Source: Endomicrobiia bacterium (GTDB taxonomy: Bacteria; Elusimicrobiota; Endomicrobiia; DTEH01). From it: DNA of 49,530 bases. The notes below the pieces were generated by a model, which was given only the letters and a program-made list of their open reading frames with translations, was not told the DNA's origin and made no database searches. The position numbers and the translations under genes are program-made. The stretch lies in assembly GCA_025060535.1 (NCBI GenBank), contig JANXCA010000005.1, positions 1 to 49,530 of the forward strand, given 5' to 3'. Numbering within the stretch: position 1 is the first letter of the stretch; each line of letters starts with the position of its first letter. Of the stretch, positions 1 to 9,483 are shown piece after piece.

Positions 1-3000
1 ATGTTGCAGGTAATTTCTCAGAGATGACTAATGCATTTAAGATATTAAAAGATACAGTACCTCCTCAACAAATTACAAATCTTACTGCACAAGCTGGGCC
101 TTTGCGTGGTAGTGTAGAACTTTCTTGGAGTGTTCCTTTTGATTTAGGAAGTGGTGTAGAGCTTTACCAAGTATTTTATTCCTCATATTCAAATTTTACA
201 ACTTCAACAACTGTTATTGCTTATACCAACTCTTTAGTAATCACAGGACTTGATGTTGACACAACATATTATTTCCGTCTAAGGACAAAGGATAAACTTC
301 CTTCACCACCAAATCCTTATCCTAACTGGTCTGGTTTATCAAACATTGCAAGTTGTCGTCCACAGAAAGGAAATATCTGGATAAATGAGATATACTGTTT
401 TGGTTCTTCTGGTAATGACTGGGTTGAACTATACAATAGTTTACCTTTTGCTGTTTCACTTAACGGTTGGCAGTTAAGGTATGCAGGCAATACTGTTTGG
501 ACAGGAACAACAGAAGTTATACAAGTAAGTAGCTGCATTGTAATAAGTGGTTTATCATTTGAACATACCCTTTCCACAAGTATAGTTTTGCTTAACCCTT
601 CAGGTATAGTTGTAAGCAGAGTTATTTATCCTTCACATAACATAGATGTCTCTTATTCTCGTATTACTGATGGTAATGCTACATATTTTGAATTTGACCC
701 ATCACCTACTAAAGGATTAACAAACACAACCACAGAATATGCTTATATAAAGATAAACGAAGTACATTACTCTTCATCTGAACAGTTTATAGAACTTTTT
801 AACACCTCATATATTTCCACAATAACATTCACCGGATATTTAAGAAACACAAATAACAAAATATTTAAGTTTACAAGAAAACTTTATCCAAGATGTTTTA
901 CGATGATTGATTTTTCTTCAACTGACAATGATGGGTTTAGTTTCTTTGACAGATTTGGTGTAGGTGGACTTAAAACTACAAGTGATTTTGTAGTTTTAGA
1001 AAATAATTTAGGACAGACAATAGATAGACTAACATATCAAACTCCCACAGTATATATATACAGAAATGAGACCGCAACACTTACTTCTTTTGTAGAAGCA
1101 CAACAAGGAAATATCTCTTCAGGTAATTCATTGTCTCGTAGTCCTGATGGAGTAGATTCTGATATAGACAATTTAGATTTTGTAGTGCAAGCAAAGACAT
1201 ATGGTTCAAGAAATATATTACCTAATCTGGTTGCTAATTTATTAAATTATCCTATAAATAATAGTGTAATTCCAAGAAAGTTTAAGTTTGATATAAAATT
1301 TAGCACAGATTATACAAAAGGTTTAAATAATGTAATTTATTTTGTTCGTATAGGTGGGAAAGAAGATTTTTATTCTCCTCATATTTATAGATTAGATGAA
1401 TTAGGGTTTGATTTATCTAATTATTTAGTGTTTCAATCCACAACTAAAGTGGGTTTAGAGATGTTAGATATTGACGGATATACTTTATCAAGTGGAACAG
1501 TCTATAGAATGATTCTAAATACAGAAACAGATTTATTTACTTCACCTCAAATAGTAGTTTCATCTATTACATATGATGGGACGATTCATTCAATAAAAAT
1601 ATCCTCTTTTAACTTAAACTATGCTAATGAAGACAAATACTATCCTTTATTTAAAATATCTTTGAGGAACAATTCTATTTTAGGAAGCAAAATTTATCTG
1701 GACTCTTTATATATGAGATTTACTGATAAAGATAACTCTCCACTTTCTACTCAACAAGCCAGAAATCTTTTTAGTGGAATATATTTGTTTAAGGATGTTG
1801 GTGAGAAAGAATTTTATCCTTTTGAAGATATCATAGTAGCACAAAAGCAATCTTTGGAGTTTAATCTAAACACAGAAGGAAAAGATTATATTAGTTTAGA
1901 TTTTATAGATGAAGTACAACCTCAGACTGAAAATGTTTATTTCTTAACAGTGAAAATTTCTTCATTTGCCACTGAAGTATTCCCAGATACATTTAAGACA
2001 TTTATAAAGGAAGGTGTAGATACTTTGTGGCGCGAAACTCTTTCAGATGTAGTTCAACCTTATATAGAGGGTTTTGAAGTTGTCTGTTCTACATTTAAGA
2101 TTGTACGTCCTTTAAAACCACCGATTGGTACTAACTGGCCCTATAGGTTAGATAAAAATATAAATAACATTACTATAACAAACACAAACCAGTATTTGGT
2201 TTTTTGTGAAAATGGTGGAAGTTTTATATTTTCAAATGCTGGAGTTATTTTGAGTTCGTTTACAGCAGATAGCGGTGTTATATCATCTATTTTAGGTGAG
2301 TATTTTACAGGTGAAAGTGGTGTAGTATATTTTGCTACTAAATCAGGTAAAATCTATAAGAATTCTTTATCTGATATATCTCAAAACATATGGATAAGAG
2401 ATCTTTCCAAGAATATAACTTCTGATATTTTAGGATATTATTATGAACTTCCTGCAAAAATTTATGTAGGCAGTCAAGATGGATATATATTTAAAATTTC
2501 CACAGCAGCATTTGATTTATGGACACCTCCAGTTCAGATATTAGGCACACCTGTTAAACTTCCTTCTATAGATGAAGGCTTTACAAGTGGTGTGAGTTCT
2601 CTGTGGTGGGGAACTTCTTTTGGTTATATTTATAGGATATCACTACAAGATGGAAGTATTTTATCAAGTTTATATGTAAGTTCTCCCGTAAGCACAAGTA
2701 TAGAATATGACTCTGGATTTTATAACCAATCACTTAATAGTTTAAATATATACTTTGCTACAATAGATGGAAAAGTTATCTGTAGATATGGACTTAACTT
2801 AAATCAAATACCTCCTGGGTGGGAAGATGTTGTATTAAATACAAGAATTTATAATATGGCGTTTGACAACATAAATAAATTATTATATTTAAGTTGTGAA
2901 AATGGTATATATAAAATAAACGCATCTAACGGTAGTATAATATGGCATTATCCTACACACTCAGCAGTTGAAAATCAGGTTTATATTTGGAGGGCTATAA

Positions 3001-3194
3001 TAGGTTCTCCGTATATTTATTTTACAACTAAAGATGGACTTTTATATAGTATTCATAAAGATACGAAACAACTACAGCCAGGATATCCTATATTTTTAGG
3101 TTCAAAACCTACTAATACTTTAACCTATGATTTTTCATTAGGCAGAATAATTATAGGAACATCTGATGGAGGTATCAATGTTTTTAAGGAGTAA
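1..3194 (+). CDS. Large exported lamin-tail/Fn3/beta-propeller protein, 5'-truncated by window edge
   Basis: The reading frame is open to the left edge (first full codon at 3), so the N-terminus is outside the window; the ATG at 24 is internal. The first residues (VAGNFSE) look like the end of an Fn3 domain. An Fn3 domain follows (about nt 51-360), then two lamin-tail-like (LTD) domains (about 375-720 and 750-1210), each opening with an INE(I/V) strand and a VELYN or IELFN motif; the second closes with SLSRSPDGVDSD. Nt 1220-2090 is beta-rich and unrecognised. The C-terminal third (about 2130-3190) is a PQQ-type propeller with repeats such as YFATKSGKIYK and IYVGSQDGYIFKIS. No catalytic motif is visible. 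A secreted or cell-surface structural or binding role is inferred. The gene overlaps the next one by 17 nt, and the two have related architecture. Confidence 0.85.
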   Translation, partial: VAGNFSEMTNAFKILKDTVPPQQITNLTAQAGPLRGSVELSWSVPFDLGSGVELYQVFYSSYSNFTTSTTVIAYTNSLVITGLDVDTTYYFRLRTKDKLPSPPNPYPNWSGLSNIASCRPQKGNIWINEIYCFGSSGNDWVELYNSLPFAVSLNGWQLRYAGNTVWTGTTEVIQVSSCIVISGLSFEHTLSTSIVLLNPSGIVVSRVIYPSHNIDVSYSRITDGNATYFEFDPSPTKGLTNTTTEYAYIKINEVHYSSSEQFIELFNTSYISTITFTGYLRNTNNKIFKFTRKLYPRCFTMIDFSSTDNDGFSFFDRFGVGGLKTTSDFVVLENNLGQTIDRLTYQTPTVYIYRNETATLTSFVEAQQGNISSGNSLSRSPDGVDSDIDNLDFVVQAKTYGSRNILPNLVANLLNYPINNSVIPRKFKFDIKFSTDYTKGLNNVIYFVRIGGKEDFYSPHIYRLDELGFDLSNYLVFQSTTKVGLEMLDIDGYTLSSGTVYRMILNTETDLFTSPQIVVSSITYDGTIHSIKISSFNLNYANEDKYYPLFKISLRNNSILGSKIYLDSLYMRFTDKDNSPLSTQQARNLFSGIYLFKDVGEKEFYPFEDIIVAQKQSLEFNLNTEGKDYISLDFIDEVQPQTENVYFLTVKISSFATEVFPDTFKTFIKEGVDTLWRETLSDVVQPYIEGFEVVCSTFKIVRPLKPPIGTNWPYRLDKNINNITITNTNQYLVFCENGGSFIFSNAGVILSSFTADSGVISSILGEYFTGESGVVYFATKSGKIYKNSLSDISQNIWIRDLSKNITSDILGYYYELPAKIYVGSQDGYIFKISTAAFDLWTPPVQILGTPVKLPSIDEGFTSGVSSLWWGTSFGYIYRISLQDGSILSSLYVSSPVSTSIEYDSGFYNQSLNSLNIYFATIDGKVICRYGLNLNQIPPGWEDVVLNTRIYNMAFDNINKLLYLSCENGIYKINASNGSIIWHYPTHSAVENQVYIWRAIIGSPYIYFTTKDGLLYSIHKDTKQLQPGYPIFLGSKPTNTLTYDFSLGRIIIGTSDGGINVFKE

Positions 3195-6100
3195 GATATA
3201 TATTTTTATAATAACTTTTTTAATTTTCAAAAATAATTTCTACTCAGCTTCCTGGCAGAATTTTAGATTTAATAAAACAAGAACTGGTTCAAAACAAGAA
3301 ATAATAATTCCTTCAGAGATACCGTTAGGTTGGAGTTTAGAGATTCAGGGTGAGGTAGTTGGGAGTTGTGTAGTAAAGGATGATGTTGTATTTTTTGCGG
3401 CAAGAGACTTTTCTTGTTGGGCTTTAGATGCTAAAAGTGGAGATGTACTATGGCAGTATTCAACTTCAGGTAAAATTGATGCTACTCCTACTGTGTGGAA
3501 AAATTATGTATATGTGTTATCTTATGATGGGAAACTATATTGTTTTAAAAGAAACTATAGGGAAGATGAAGATTGTGTACCTTTATGGACATATGATACT
3601 CAGAGTAAATCTGCTTCCTCTTTATTAGTAGTAGATGAAGAAGAGATTGTTGGTGAAGATGCGTGGCTAATTTTTGTATCCGGGCCCAAACTTAATGGAA
3701 CCCCTCAGGGATACCTTTATATTTTGAAAGCAAAAAATGGTGAGTTAATAAATAAAATACCGATTGAAGGTTTTAGTTACTCTTCTTTAAGTTATGATGA
3801 AGGTAGAATTTATTTTACTTCTAATACTGGAAAAATTTATTGTTATGATTTAAAACAAAATAGATTCATCTGGCAGAGAAACTTAAGAAGTTGTTTTTAT
3901 TTTACCTCAATTGTTGTAGCTGATAACTTGTATTTATATGCTGGGGATATTGAAAGGAAGATATATATTTTAGATAAAAATACTTCAGATATAATATGGA
4001 GTTCTTATGAACTTTCAAATGTAGCTACAGATAATACTTCTATATGTGTTTATAAGGATAAAATTATAGTGAATATATATCCTTCCTCTTTATGGGAAGT
4101 ACAACCACAAGTTGTTTATTCGAGCCAAACTGTTTTATGCATAAGTACATCAACAAAACAGATTTTATGGAGAAAAGATTTTTTTGTTAATTTTTCTCCC
4201 AAGAATTCATATAATTTTACTTCAGCACCAACTGTGGTAGGCAATATAGTATTTTTTGGTACATATTCAGGAAAACTTTATGCTTTAGATATAGAAACCG
4301 CAGAAATTATATCTCAGTATGATTTTAGTTCTCCAATAGTTGCCTCAGTAGTGGTAGCTAATGGTTGGTTATATTTTGGAGAGACAAAAGGAAAATTTTA
4401 TGGCATTAAAGCAGACAAATTTCTTTCTATAAAGTCACCTGATGAGGAGGATGTTGTTGTAAATTTTACTACAATAACGATTTTATCTAAGAATTATGAA
4501 AATAAGAGATTTTCTTTAGAATGCATAAATTTAAAAAATAACAATTGTGAAATTATTTCATCTTCCACAATTGTCAGTGATAGCATTAAAATTTTTTGGG
4601 ACACAAGAAATTTTCCTGATGGTAAATATATGCTAAAGCTAAAAATATCTTCAACAGAATATGTAGAAAATACCATCACAATAGATAACTCTCCTTTAGC
4701 TCCTACAAATATCTCAGCGGTTATTTATCAAAAAACAAAAGTTTTACTTACTTGGACGAGATCTTTAGATGATTTGGCTGGTAATAAAGATGTTAAACGC
4801 TATATTATTTATTATTCAACTGATAACATAAACTATAAGTTATTAGATTATGTTTTGTCTGGTGTTAGTTTTTATATTCATACTCCTTTATTTTTTGGTT
4901 GCAGTTATTACTATAGGATAACCTCTCAGGATAAACATTCAGAATCAATTTTTTCACCTCCTAAGGTTGTTTATATGCCTTCTATGACAAAACCATATTC
5001 TCCTAAAAATCTTAAAGTTGAGAATTATTTACCCTTTATTAGTTCTGGTGTTATTAAGTTAGTGTGGGAGGTACCTTTAGAGTTGTCCTATGATATAGTT
5101 AAGTTTAATTTATACAGAAAAACTACTGGCGAGTTTATATTATATGATAGTATATCTTTTAATAATACATCTTCTTATTATTATTTAGACACTGTAAGTT
5201 TATATACTAGTTACTATTATTTTGTAAAAGCTGTAAACTATTATGATGTAGAGTCAGATACTTCAAACATTGTTTACTTTTATCCTTTCGGTGTATCTAA
5301 GCCTTTAGGAGTAAGAGATTTTGTTGTGTTTGATACTCCTAATGATAATGGTGGGAGTTTATCTCTAAAGTGGCTTTATTCCTTTGATGAGTTTTCTTTA
5401 GTTTCTAAAGTTGTAAACTATAAAATTTACAAAAGCACAAATAACTTAGATTTCTTTTTAGTTGATATTATTTATGATTTAGGAAAAACAACCTATACTT
5501 ACATAGATATAAATTGTCCTGTAGGAGTTACTTTTTATTATTATATTACATCTGTTAACCAACATTCTTTAGAGTCAGAACCTTCTGAGATAAGATATAG
5601 TTATTCCGTAAAAGATGCTATAGAGGTTGACACTACACCTCCTAAAGCTCCTTTTTTTATTACTGCGTTAGATTATCCTAATGACGATGGCAAAAAAATT
5701 ATACTTATGTGGAGTCTTTCTGAAGATGATCTTCAGGGACAAAATGATGTTATAAAATATAATATCTATAAAAGTAGTCAGGTTAATATATATCCTTTGC
5801 TTTTTTACCAAGTTCCCTCTGGGACAAGTTGGTATATAGATACAGATATAGTGTTAGGTGTGACTTATTATTATTTTATTACTGCTTTAGATAGATTTTA
5901 TAATGAGTCAGTAAACACACAGATAGTTTCTGTTTTTTCAAAAGCAGATGGTGTTCCAGCTGCTGTAAAAATTTTTAAAGCAGAACAGACATATTTAGAT
6001 ACTTTAGCTGTTTTACTTTTATGGGAAAAATCAGCAGATGATGGAGGTGGTTTTGATGATGTAGTTTTTTATCAGATTTACAGGTCTACAGATTCTTTTG

Positions 6101-6963
6101 TATATAATTTAATATCTCAAGTAAATAAATCAACCACATATTTTTTAGATACCCAATGTGAACCAGATCAACTTTACTATTACTATATTGTAGCAGTAGA
6201 TAAAGATGGATATGTCTCTCAAAAGTCAAATATAGTTTCTATTCTTACTTTTTTTGAAGTTCTTCTTAAACCAGAAAAAGATTATATTATAGAGTATAAA
6301 AAGTTTAACCGAAAATTAGAACTTATTGTACAATCTAATAGTATATTAAAAGAAGTAAAAATTAGAATACAGAATATAACTTCTTTTCCTAATTTTCCTG
6401 AATATATAAAACCAACTAATTTGGTGTATGAGTTTTTACCTGATGATTTAAGATTTAAAAAACCAGCAAAATTAAAAATATATTATTTAAATGAAGACAT
6501 AAAACAACTAAAAGAAGAAAATCTTAGAATAGTTTGGTATGATAAGTCATCTTCTTTGTGGAGAATATTGGATAGTTCAAAGGTAAACATAGAGAAAAAT
6601 TATATAGAAGCAGAAATTTATCACTTTAGTTTATATGCTTTAGCAGAATATACATCTATTTATTTGGATGCCGTAAAGGAAGAATATGTTTATACATTTC
6701 CTTCGCCTGCTAAAGGTGATGAGATATACTTTAAGTTTTTACTTTATCAGCCGGCTCAGATAAAGATATATGTATATGATATTGCTGGAGATATTGTATG
6801 GCAGTCAAAAGTTTATGATTTTAATCAGCAACACACAGGTAAAACTCACACTATAAAGTGGAATATTAAAAATTTAGCTACAGGTACATACTTATTTAGG
6901 TTAGAAGCAAAAACAGAGAGGTCTACAAAAAATGTTATTAAAAAATTTGCAGTTATTCACTAA
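3178..6963 (+). CDS. Exported PQQ-propeller/Fn3-repeat protein with FlgD-like C-terminal domain
   Basis: I chose the ATG at 3178 because GGAGG at 3168-3172 sits 5 nt before it; the in-frame ATG at 3166 overlaps that site. The 1261-residue product starts with a signal peptide (MFLRSK, then a hydrophobic stretch ending near YSAS). Residues ~25-418 form a PQQ/YVTN-type propeller (WALDAKSGDVLWQY, YALDIETAEI). About five Fn3-like domains follow (starting near residues 502, 600, 708, 817 and 922), each with a YYYxITAxD-type strand. Residues ~1027-1157 end in HFSLYALAE, a motif common in bacterial surface proteins. Residues ~1170-1261 resemble the FlgD Ig-like/T9SS type A C-terminal domain (IYDIAG-like strand VYDIAGDIVW, then GTYLFRLEAKT). 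Such a domain can be an outer-membrane export or anchoring signal. The next gene is a PorV-like barrel, which fits export across the outer membrane (inference). Confidence 0.88.
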   Translation: MFLRSKIYIFIITFLIFKNNFYSASWQNFRFNKTRTGSKQEIIIPSEIPLGWSLEIQGEVVGSCVVKDDVVFFAARDFSCWALDAKSGDVLWQYSTSGKIDATPTVWKNYVYVLSYDGKLYCFKRNYREDEDCVPLWTYDTQSKSASSLLVVDEEEIVGEDAWLIFVSGPKLNGTPQGYLYILKAKNGELINKIPIEGFSYSSLSYDEGRIYFTSNTGKIYCYDLKQNRFIWQRNLRSCFYFTSIVVADNLYLYAGDIERKIYILDKNTSDIIWSSYELSNVATDNTSICVYKDKIIVNIYPSSLWEVQPQVVYSSQTVLCISTSTKQILWRKDFFVNFSPKNSYNFTSAPTVVGNIVFFGTYSGKLYALDIETAEIISQYDFSSPIVASVVVANGWLYFGETKGKFYGIKADKFLSIKSPDEEDVVVNFTTITILSKNYENKRFSLECINLKNNNCEIISSSTIVSDSIKIFWDTRNFPDGKYMLKLKISSTEYVENTITIDNSPLAPTNISAVIYQKTKVLLTWTRSLDDLAGNKDVKRYIIYYSTDNINYKLLDYVLSGVSFYIHTPLFFGCSYYYRITSQDKHSESIFSPPKVVYMPSMTKPYSPKNLKVENYLPFISSGVIKLVWEVPLELSYDIVKFNLYRKTTGEFILYDSISFNNTSSYYYLDTVSLYTSYYYFVKAVNYYDVESDTSNIVYFYPFGVSKPLGVRDFVVFDTPNDNGGSLSLKWLYSFDEFSLVSKVVNYKIYKSTNNLDFFLVDIIYDLGKTTYTYIDINCPVGVTFYYYITSVNQHSLESEPSEIRYSYSVKDAIEVDTTPPKAPFFITALDYPNDDGKKIILMWSLSEDDLQGQNDVIKYNIYKSSQVNIYPLLFYQVPSGTSWYIDTDIVLGVTYYYFITALDRFYNESVNTQIVSVFSKADGVPAAVKIFKAEQTYLDTLAVLLLWEKSADDGGGFDDVVFYQIYRSTDSFVYNLISQVNKSTTYFLDTQCEPDQLYYYYIVAVDKDGYVSQKSNIVSILTFFEVLLKPEKDYIIEYKKFNRKLELIVQSNSILKEVKIRIQNITSFPNFPEYIKPTNLVYEFLPDDLRFKKPAKLKIYYLNEDIKQLKEENLRIVWYDKSSSLWRILDSSKVNIEKNYIEAEIYHFSLYALAEYTSIYLDAVKEEYVYTFPSPAKGDEIYFKFLLYQPAQIKIYVYDIAGDIVWQSKVYDFNQQHTGKTHTIKWNIKNLATGTYLFRLEAKTERSTKNVIKKFAVIH

Positions 6964-8479
6964 AAAATTTTTTATTATTTTTATTTTTATAAATGAAATT
7001 TATTCACAAACAACTTCTATGAATTTTCTTAAGATACCTGCTACATCTAGGCATGCTGCTTTAGGTGGATATAGTGCTTTTTCAGATGATATTGGTGGAA
7101 TTTTTGTAAATCCTGCAGGCCTTTTAAGATGTAATTCTATGGAAATTGGTATGACTCATACCAAACACTTTCAAGATATGGACTATAAATTTTTAGGATT
7201 AGTTTTACCTAAAAAAAGTTATACTTTATCTTTTGGAATATCTTTTTTTCAGATTGAGAATATAGAAGCACGCGATTACAAAGATTTGGATTTAGAATAT
7301 GTGAATATATATCAAACCACATATCCTACTTACTACTATAGTAACTATTCACTTCAGTTAGGAATGGGATTTTCTAAAAAAGTTTTTAAAAATTGTTTAT
7401 TTGGTAGCACATTTAAAATTCTTAATGAAAATATATCCAACACAAATTCTTACACATTAGCTACAGATATTGGCTTTCAAGTTCCACTTAAAAAAGTAAA
7501 AGATTTGAATTTAGCTTTTGCTTTAAATAATTTTGGTTTCCCAGTGAAATATGAAAAACAGTACTATCCTTTGCCAATACAGATTATTTTTGGAAGTAGT
7601 TATAAGTTTAGAGGTATTTCCTTTTTATATGATATAGTTTATCCTATTTTTGACAAGGAAGATTTTTATATTGGAGTTGGTAGTGAAATTTTAATTTTTG
7701 ATTATCTATATTTAAGAGGTGGTTATAAATATAAACCCTATGGTTGGTATCTCAAAGATGATTTTGCTGCCTTAAGTGGTGGAGTTGGATTTAGATTTTT
7801 TGGTGTAAAACTTGATTATTCTTTAGTTTCTTTTGGAGTATTAGGTTTATCTCACAGATTTTCTTTTATATTAGAACTTGACAGGATTAGAAAATTTTAT
7901 GAATTATTTAGAAAAAAAATATTTACAACACATTCTTCTATTTCAGAAGTTAAAACTGAACAAACTAAAGAAGTATTAAAACCTATAAGACAACACAAAG
8001 TAGAATCTTTAGATTCAGGCATTCCTTTTGAATTTCAAGAATTTAAAGTTTCTACTGTTAGTGTAAATTTGATTTCTGTAGATACTCAAAATAAAATTTT
8101 TATATATGAAGTAAAGCTCCCTTCTAAAATATCTATTAATAATGAGTTAGTTTTAGAGAATTTATATGCAAAAATATCCTCTAGGCTTCAACTTAAGAAT
8201 AAAGAGAATTTAAAGATTTATTTTTTAGATTTTAAGGATAGTTCAGAAGAGGTTTTATATTCTAAAGTTTGTGATTTTTCAGATATGTTAAAATTTGGTA
8301 GTGTGTTTGAGTTAGATGTAGAATTTAGTTCTTTATATTCAGAAGTTGCTTTCTATTTGTTAGATAAAGACAATAAAATTTCTGAATTAAAAAAAGAAGT
8401 TTATGAAAAGGATTCTGTTTATCTTTATAAACTTAAACTACCAATTAAATATAAACTACTTGTAAAAATTCTTAAATGA
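6932..8479 (+). CDS. PorV/PorQ-like outer-membrane barrel protein with C-terminal extension
   Basis: 515 residues, beginning 31 nt inside the upstream gene; GAGAGG at 6916-6921 could serve as ribosome site. An N-terminal hydrophobic signal peptide ends near IYSQ. The mature start reads FLKIPATSRHAALGGYSAFSDDIGGIFVNPAGL in two adjoining stretches (residues ~32-64), the hallmark of the PorV/PorQ/UPF0164 family: small-residue-rich A-LGG, then NPAG. Residues to ~310 alternate as amphipathic strands, consistent with a barrel. Known PorV works in type IX secretion as an outer-membrane shuttle, and family members often sit next to secreted FlgD-domain proteins, as here. Residues ~330-515 are an extra, partly beta-rich tail I do not recognise. 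No other type IX component is in the window, so a secretion role is only suggested. Confidence 0.8.
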   Translation: MLLKNLQLFTKKFFIIFIFINEIYSQTTSMNFLKIPATSRHAALGGYSAFSDDIGGIFVNPAGLLRCNSMEIGMTHTKHFQDMDYKFLGLVLPKKSYTLSFGISFFQIENIEARDYKDLDLEYVNIYQTTYPTYYYSNYSLQLGMGFSKKVFKNCLFGSTFKILNENISNTNSYTLATDIGFQVPLKKVKDLNLAFALNNFGFPVKYEKQYYPLPIQIIFGSSYKFRGISFLYDIVYPIFDKEDFYIGVGSEILIFDYLYLRGGYKYKPYGWYLKDDFAALSGGVGFRFFGVKLDYSLVSFGVLGLSHRFSFILELDRIRKFYELFRKKIFTTHSSISEVKTEQTKEVLKPIRQHKVESLDSGIPFEFQEFKVSTVSVNLISVDTQNKIFIYEVKLPSKISINNELVLENLYAKISSRLQLKNKENLKIYFLDFKDSSEEVLYSKVCDFSDMLKFGSVFELDVEFSSLYSEVAFYLLDKDNKISELKKEVYEKDSVYLYKLKLPIKYKLLVKILK

Positions 8480-9249
8480 GTAAAAACATATTGGCAAGAA
8501 ATATCATTATTCATAACTATATTGAACAAATATCTAATGAATGTAGTAAACAAGGTATTAGATTTATTTTACTTAAAGGTGCTGCCTTAATAGAGTTATT
8601 TCCTGAATATAGTTTTGAGAGAGAGATGGAAGATATAGATGTGTTAGTAGAAGAAAAGTTTTATAATAAATTTATAGACATTCTTCAAAAGTTAGGGTTT
8701 AAACAATCTCAAACAGATCCCAATGTGATGTATTTTAATGATATAAAAATAGATGTTACCACCAAACTTTGGTATCTTAACAAAAAAGAAAATACAAAAG
8801 TAATAAAATCAGCAATAAAGTTAAAAGACAACATCTATGTCCTTTCACCTTTAGAGATGTTAAGAAATATTTTATATCATGCATATATAGAACATAACTA
8901 TTTAGATTCTAAATGGGAAAAAGACATAGAAATATTAAAAAAATACTACAGATTAGAATTTTCTTTTAAATTTCCTAAGATAGTAGATTTTTTTTTAAAA
9001 TTAAATATTTATCATAAAGGGCATATAGTTAAATTTTTATTTTTACCTTGGCATAAAAGATTATGTCATTTTTTTAATTACATTTTTCCATCTACAGAGT
9101 TTATGTTAAAAAGATATAATGTGAGATTTGCTTCTTTTTTGCCATTTTTTTATTTATATAGAGTGTTAGATTTATATATAAAATTTTTTAACTTATTTAC
9201 TAATTTCTTAACCTCATATTTTAAATCATCTCTATTAAAAATTACTTAA
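8476..9249 (+). CDS. NTP_transf_5-type nucleotidyltransferase family protein
   Basis: 257 residues, overlapping the previous stop as ATGA. LLKGAAL (residues 32-38) followed by MEDIDVLV (51-58) matches the uncharacterised nucleotidyltransferase family PF14907, where LKG-A and (R/E)-DIDLLV form the polymerase-beta-like active site; D53 and D55 would be the metal-binding carboxylates. Members are usually found among surface-glycan or exported-protein genes and have no established substrate. The region after residue 90 (YVLSPLEMLRNILYHAYIEH) fits the helical part of the family. Residues ~195-257 are rich in aromatic and basic residues. This is the last gene before a 143-nt AT-rich gap, so it probably ends the exported-protein operon. 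Confidence 0.72.
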   Translation: MSKNILARNIIIHNYIEQISNECSKQGIRFILLKGAALIELFPEYSFEREMEDIDVLVEEKFYNKFIDILQKLGFKQSQTDPNVMYFNDIKIDVTTKLWYLNKKENTKVIKSAIKLKDNIYVLSPLEMLRNILYHAYIEHNYLDSKWEKDIEILKKYYRLEFSFKFPKIVDFFLKLNIYHKGHIVKFLFLPWHKRLCHFFNYIFPSTEFMLKRYNVRFASFLPFFYLYRVLDLYIKFFNLFTNFLTSYFKSSLLKIT

Positions 9250-9341
9250 AAAATTTGTTTAAAAAAATCGTATTGAATTGAAAATCTTTATAGCTTTGAT
9301 TTTTAAAATTTTGGATAGTCATAATTTGTTAATGTTGATTT

Positions 9342-9369
9342 TTGATTAAATTTATTGTATTTTTATAAA
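9342..9369 (+). promoter_or_regulatory. Candidate sigma-70 promoter for tRNA-Pro
   Basis: TTGATT (9342-9347) and TATAAA (9364-9369) are separated by 16 nt. The start would fall near 9376, about 17 nt before the tRNA. The surrounding 9250-9392 gap is extremely AT-rich, so chance matches are likely. Position relative to the tRNA is the main support. Confidence 0.4.
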
Positions 9370-9392
9370 TTTAACACAGCTTTTACTTAAAT

Positions 9393-9465
9393 CGGGGTGT
9401 GGCCCAGTGGTTAGGGCACTCGTTTGGGGTGCGAGTAGTCGTGGGTTCAATTCCCACCACCCCGA
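9393..9465 (+). tRNA. tRNA-Pro (anticodon GGG)
   Basis: A complete cloverleaf can be drawn. Acceptor stem: 9393-9399 with 9458-9464, 7 bp perfect. D stem: GCCC/GGGC at 9402-9405 and 9414-9417. Anticodon stem: 9419-9423 with 9431-9435, loop TTGGGGT with GGG at 9426-9428. Five-base variable region. T stem: GTGGG/CCCAC with loop TTCAATT. The acceptor begins C1:G72 with discriminator A73, the unusual first pair typical of bacterial tRNA-Pro and a known ProRS identity element. G follows the anticodon, as expected for m1G37 in this tRNA. CCA is not encoded (GTT follows). It reads CCC and CCU codons. Confidence 0.97.
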
Positions 9466-9483
9466 GTTAGTTTTTAGAAATTT

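Noticed and set aside
3166-3177. ATG at 3166 as the start of the second propeller protein
   Set aside because: The ribosome site GGAGG overlaps this codon and is correctly spaced for the ATG at 3178, which also gives a cleaner signal peptide.
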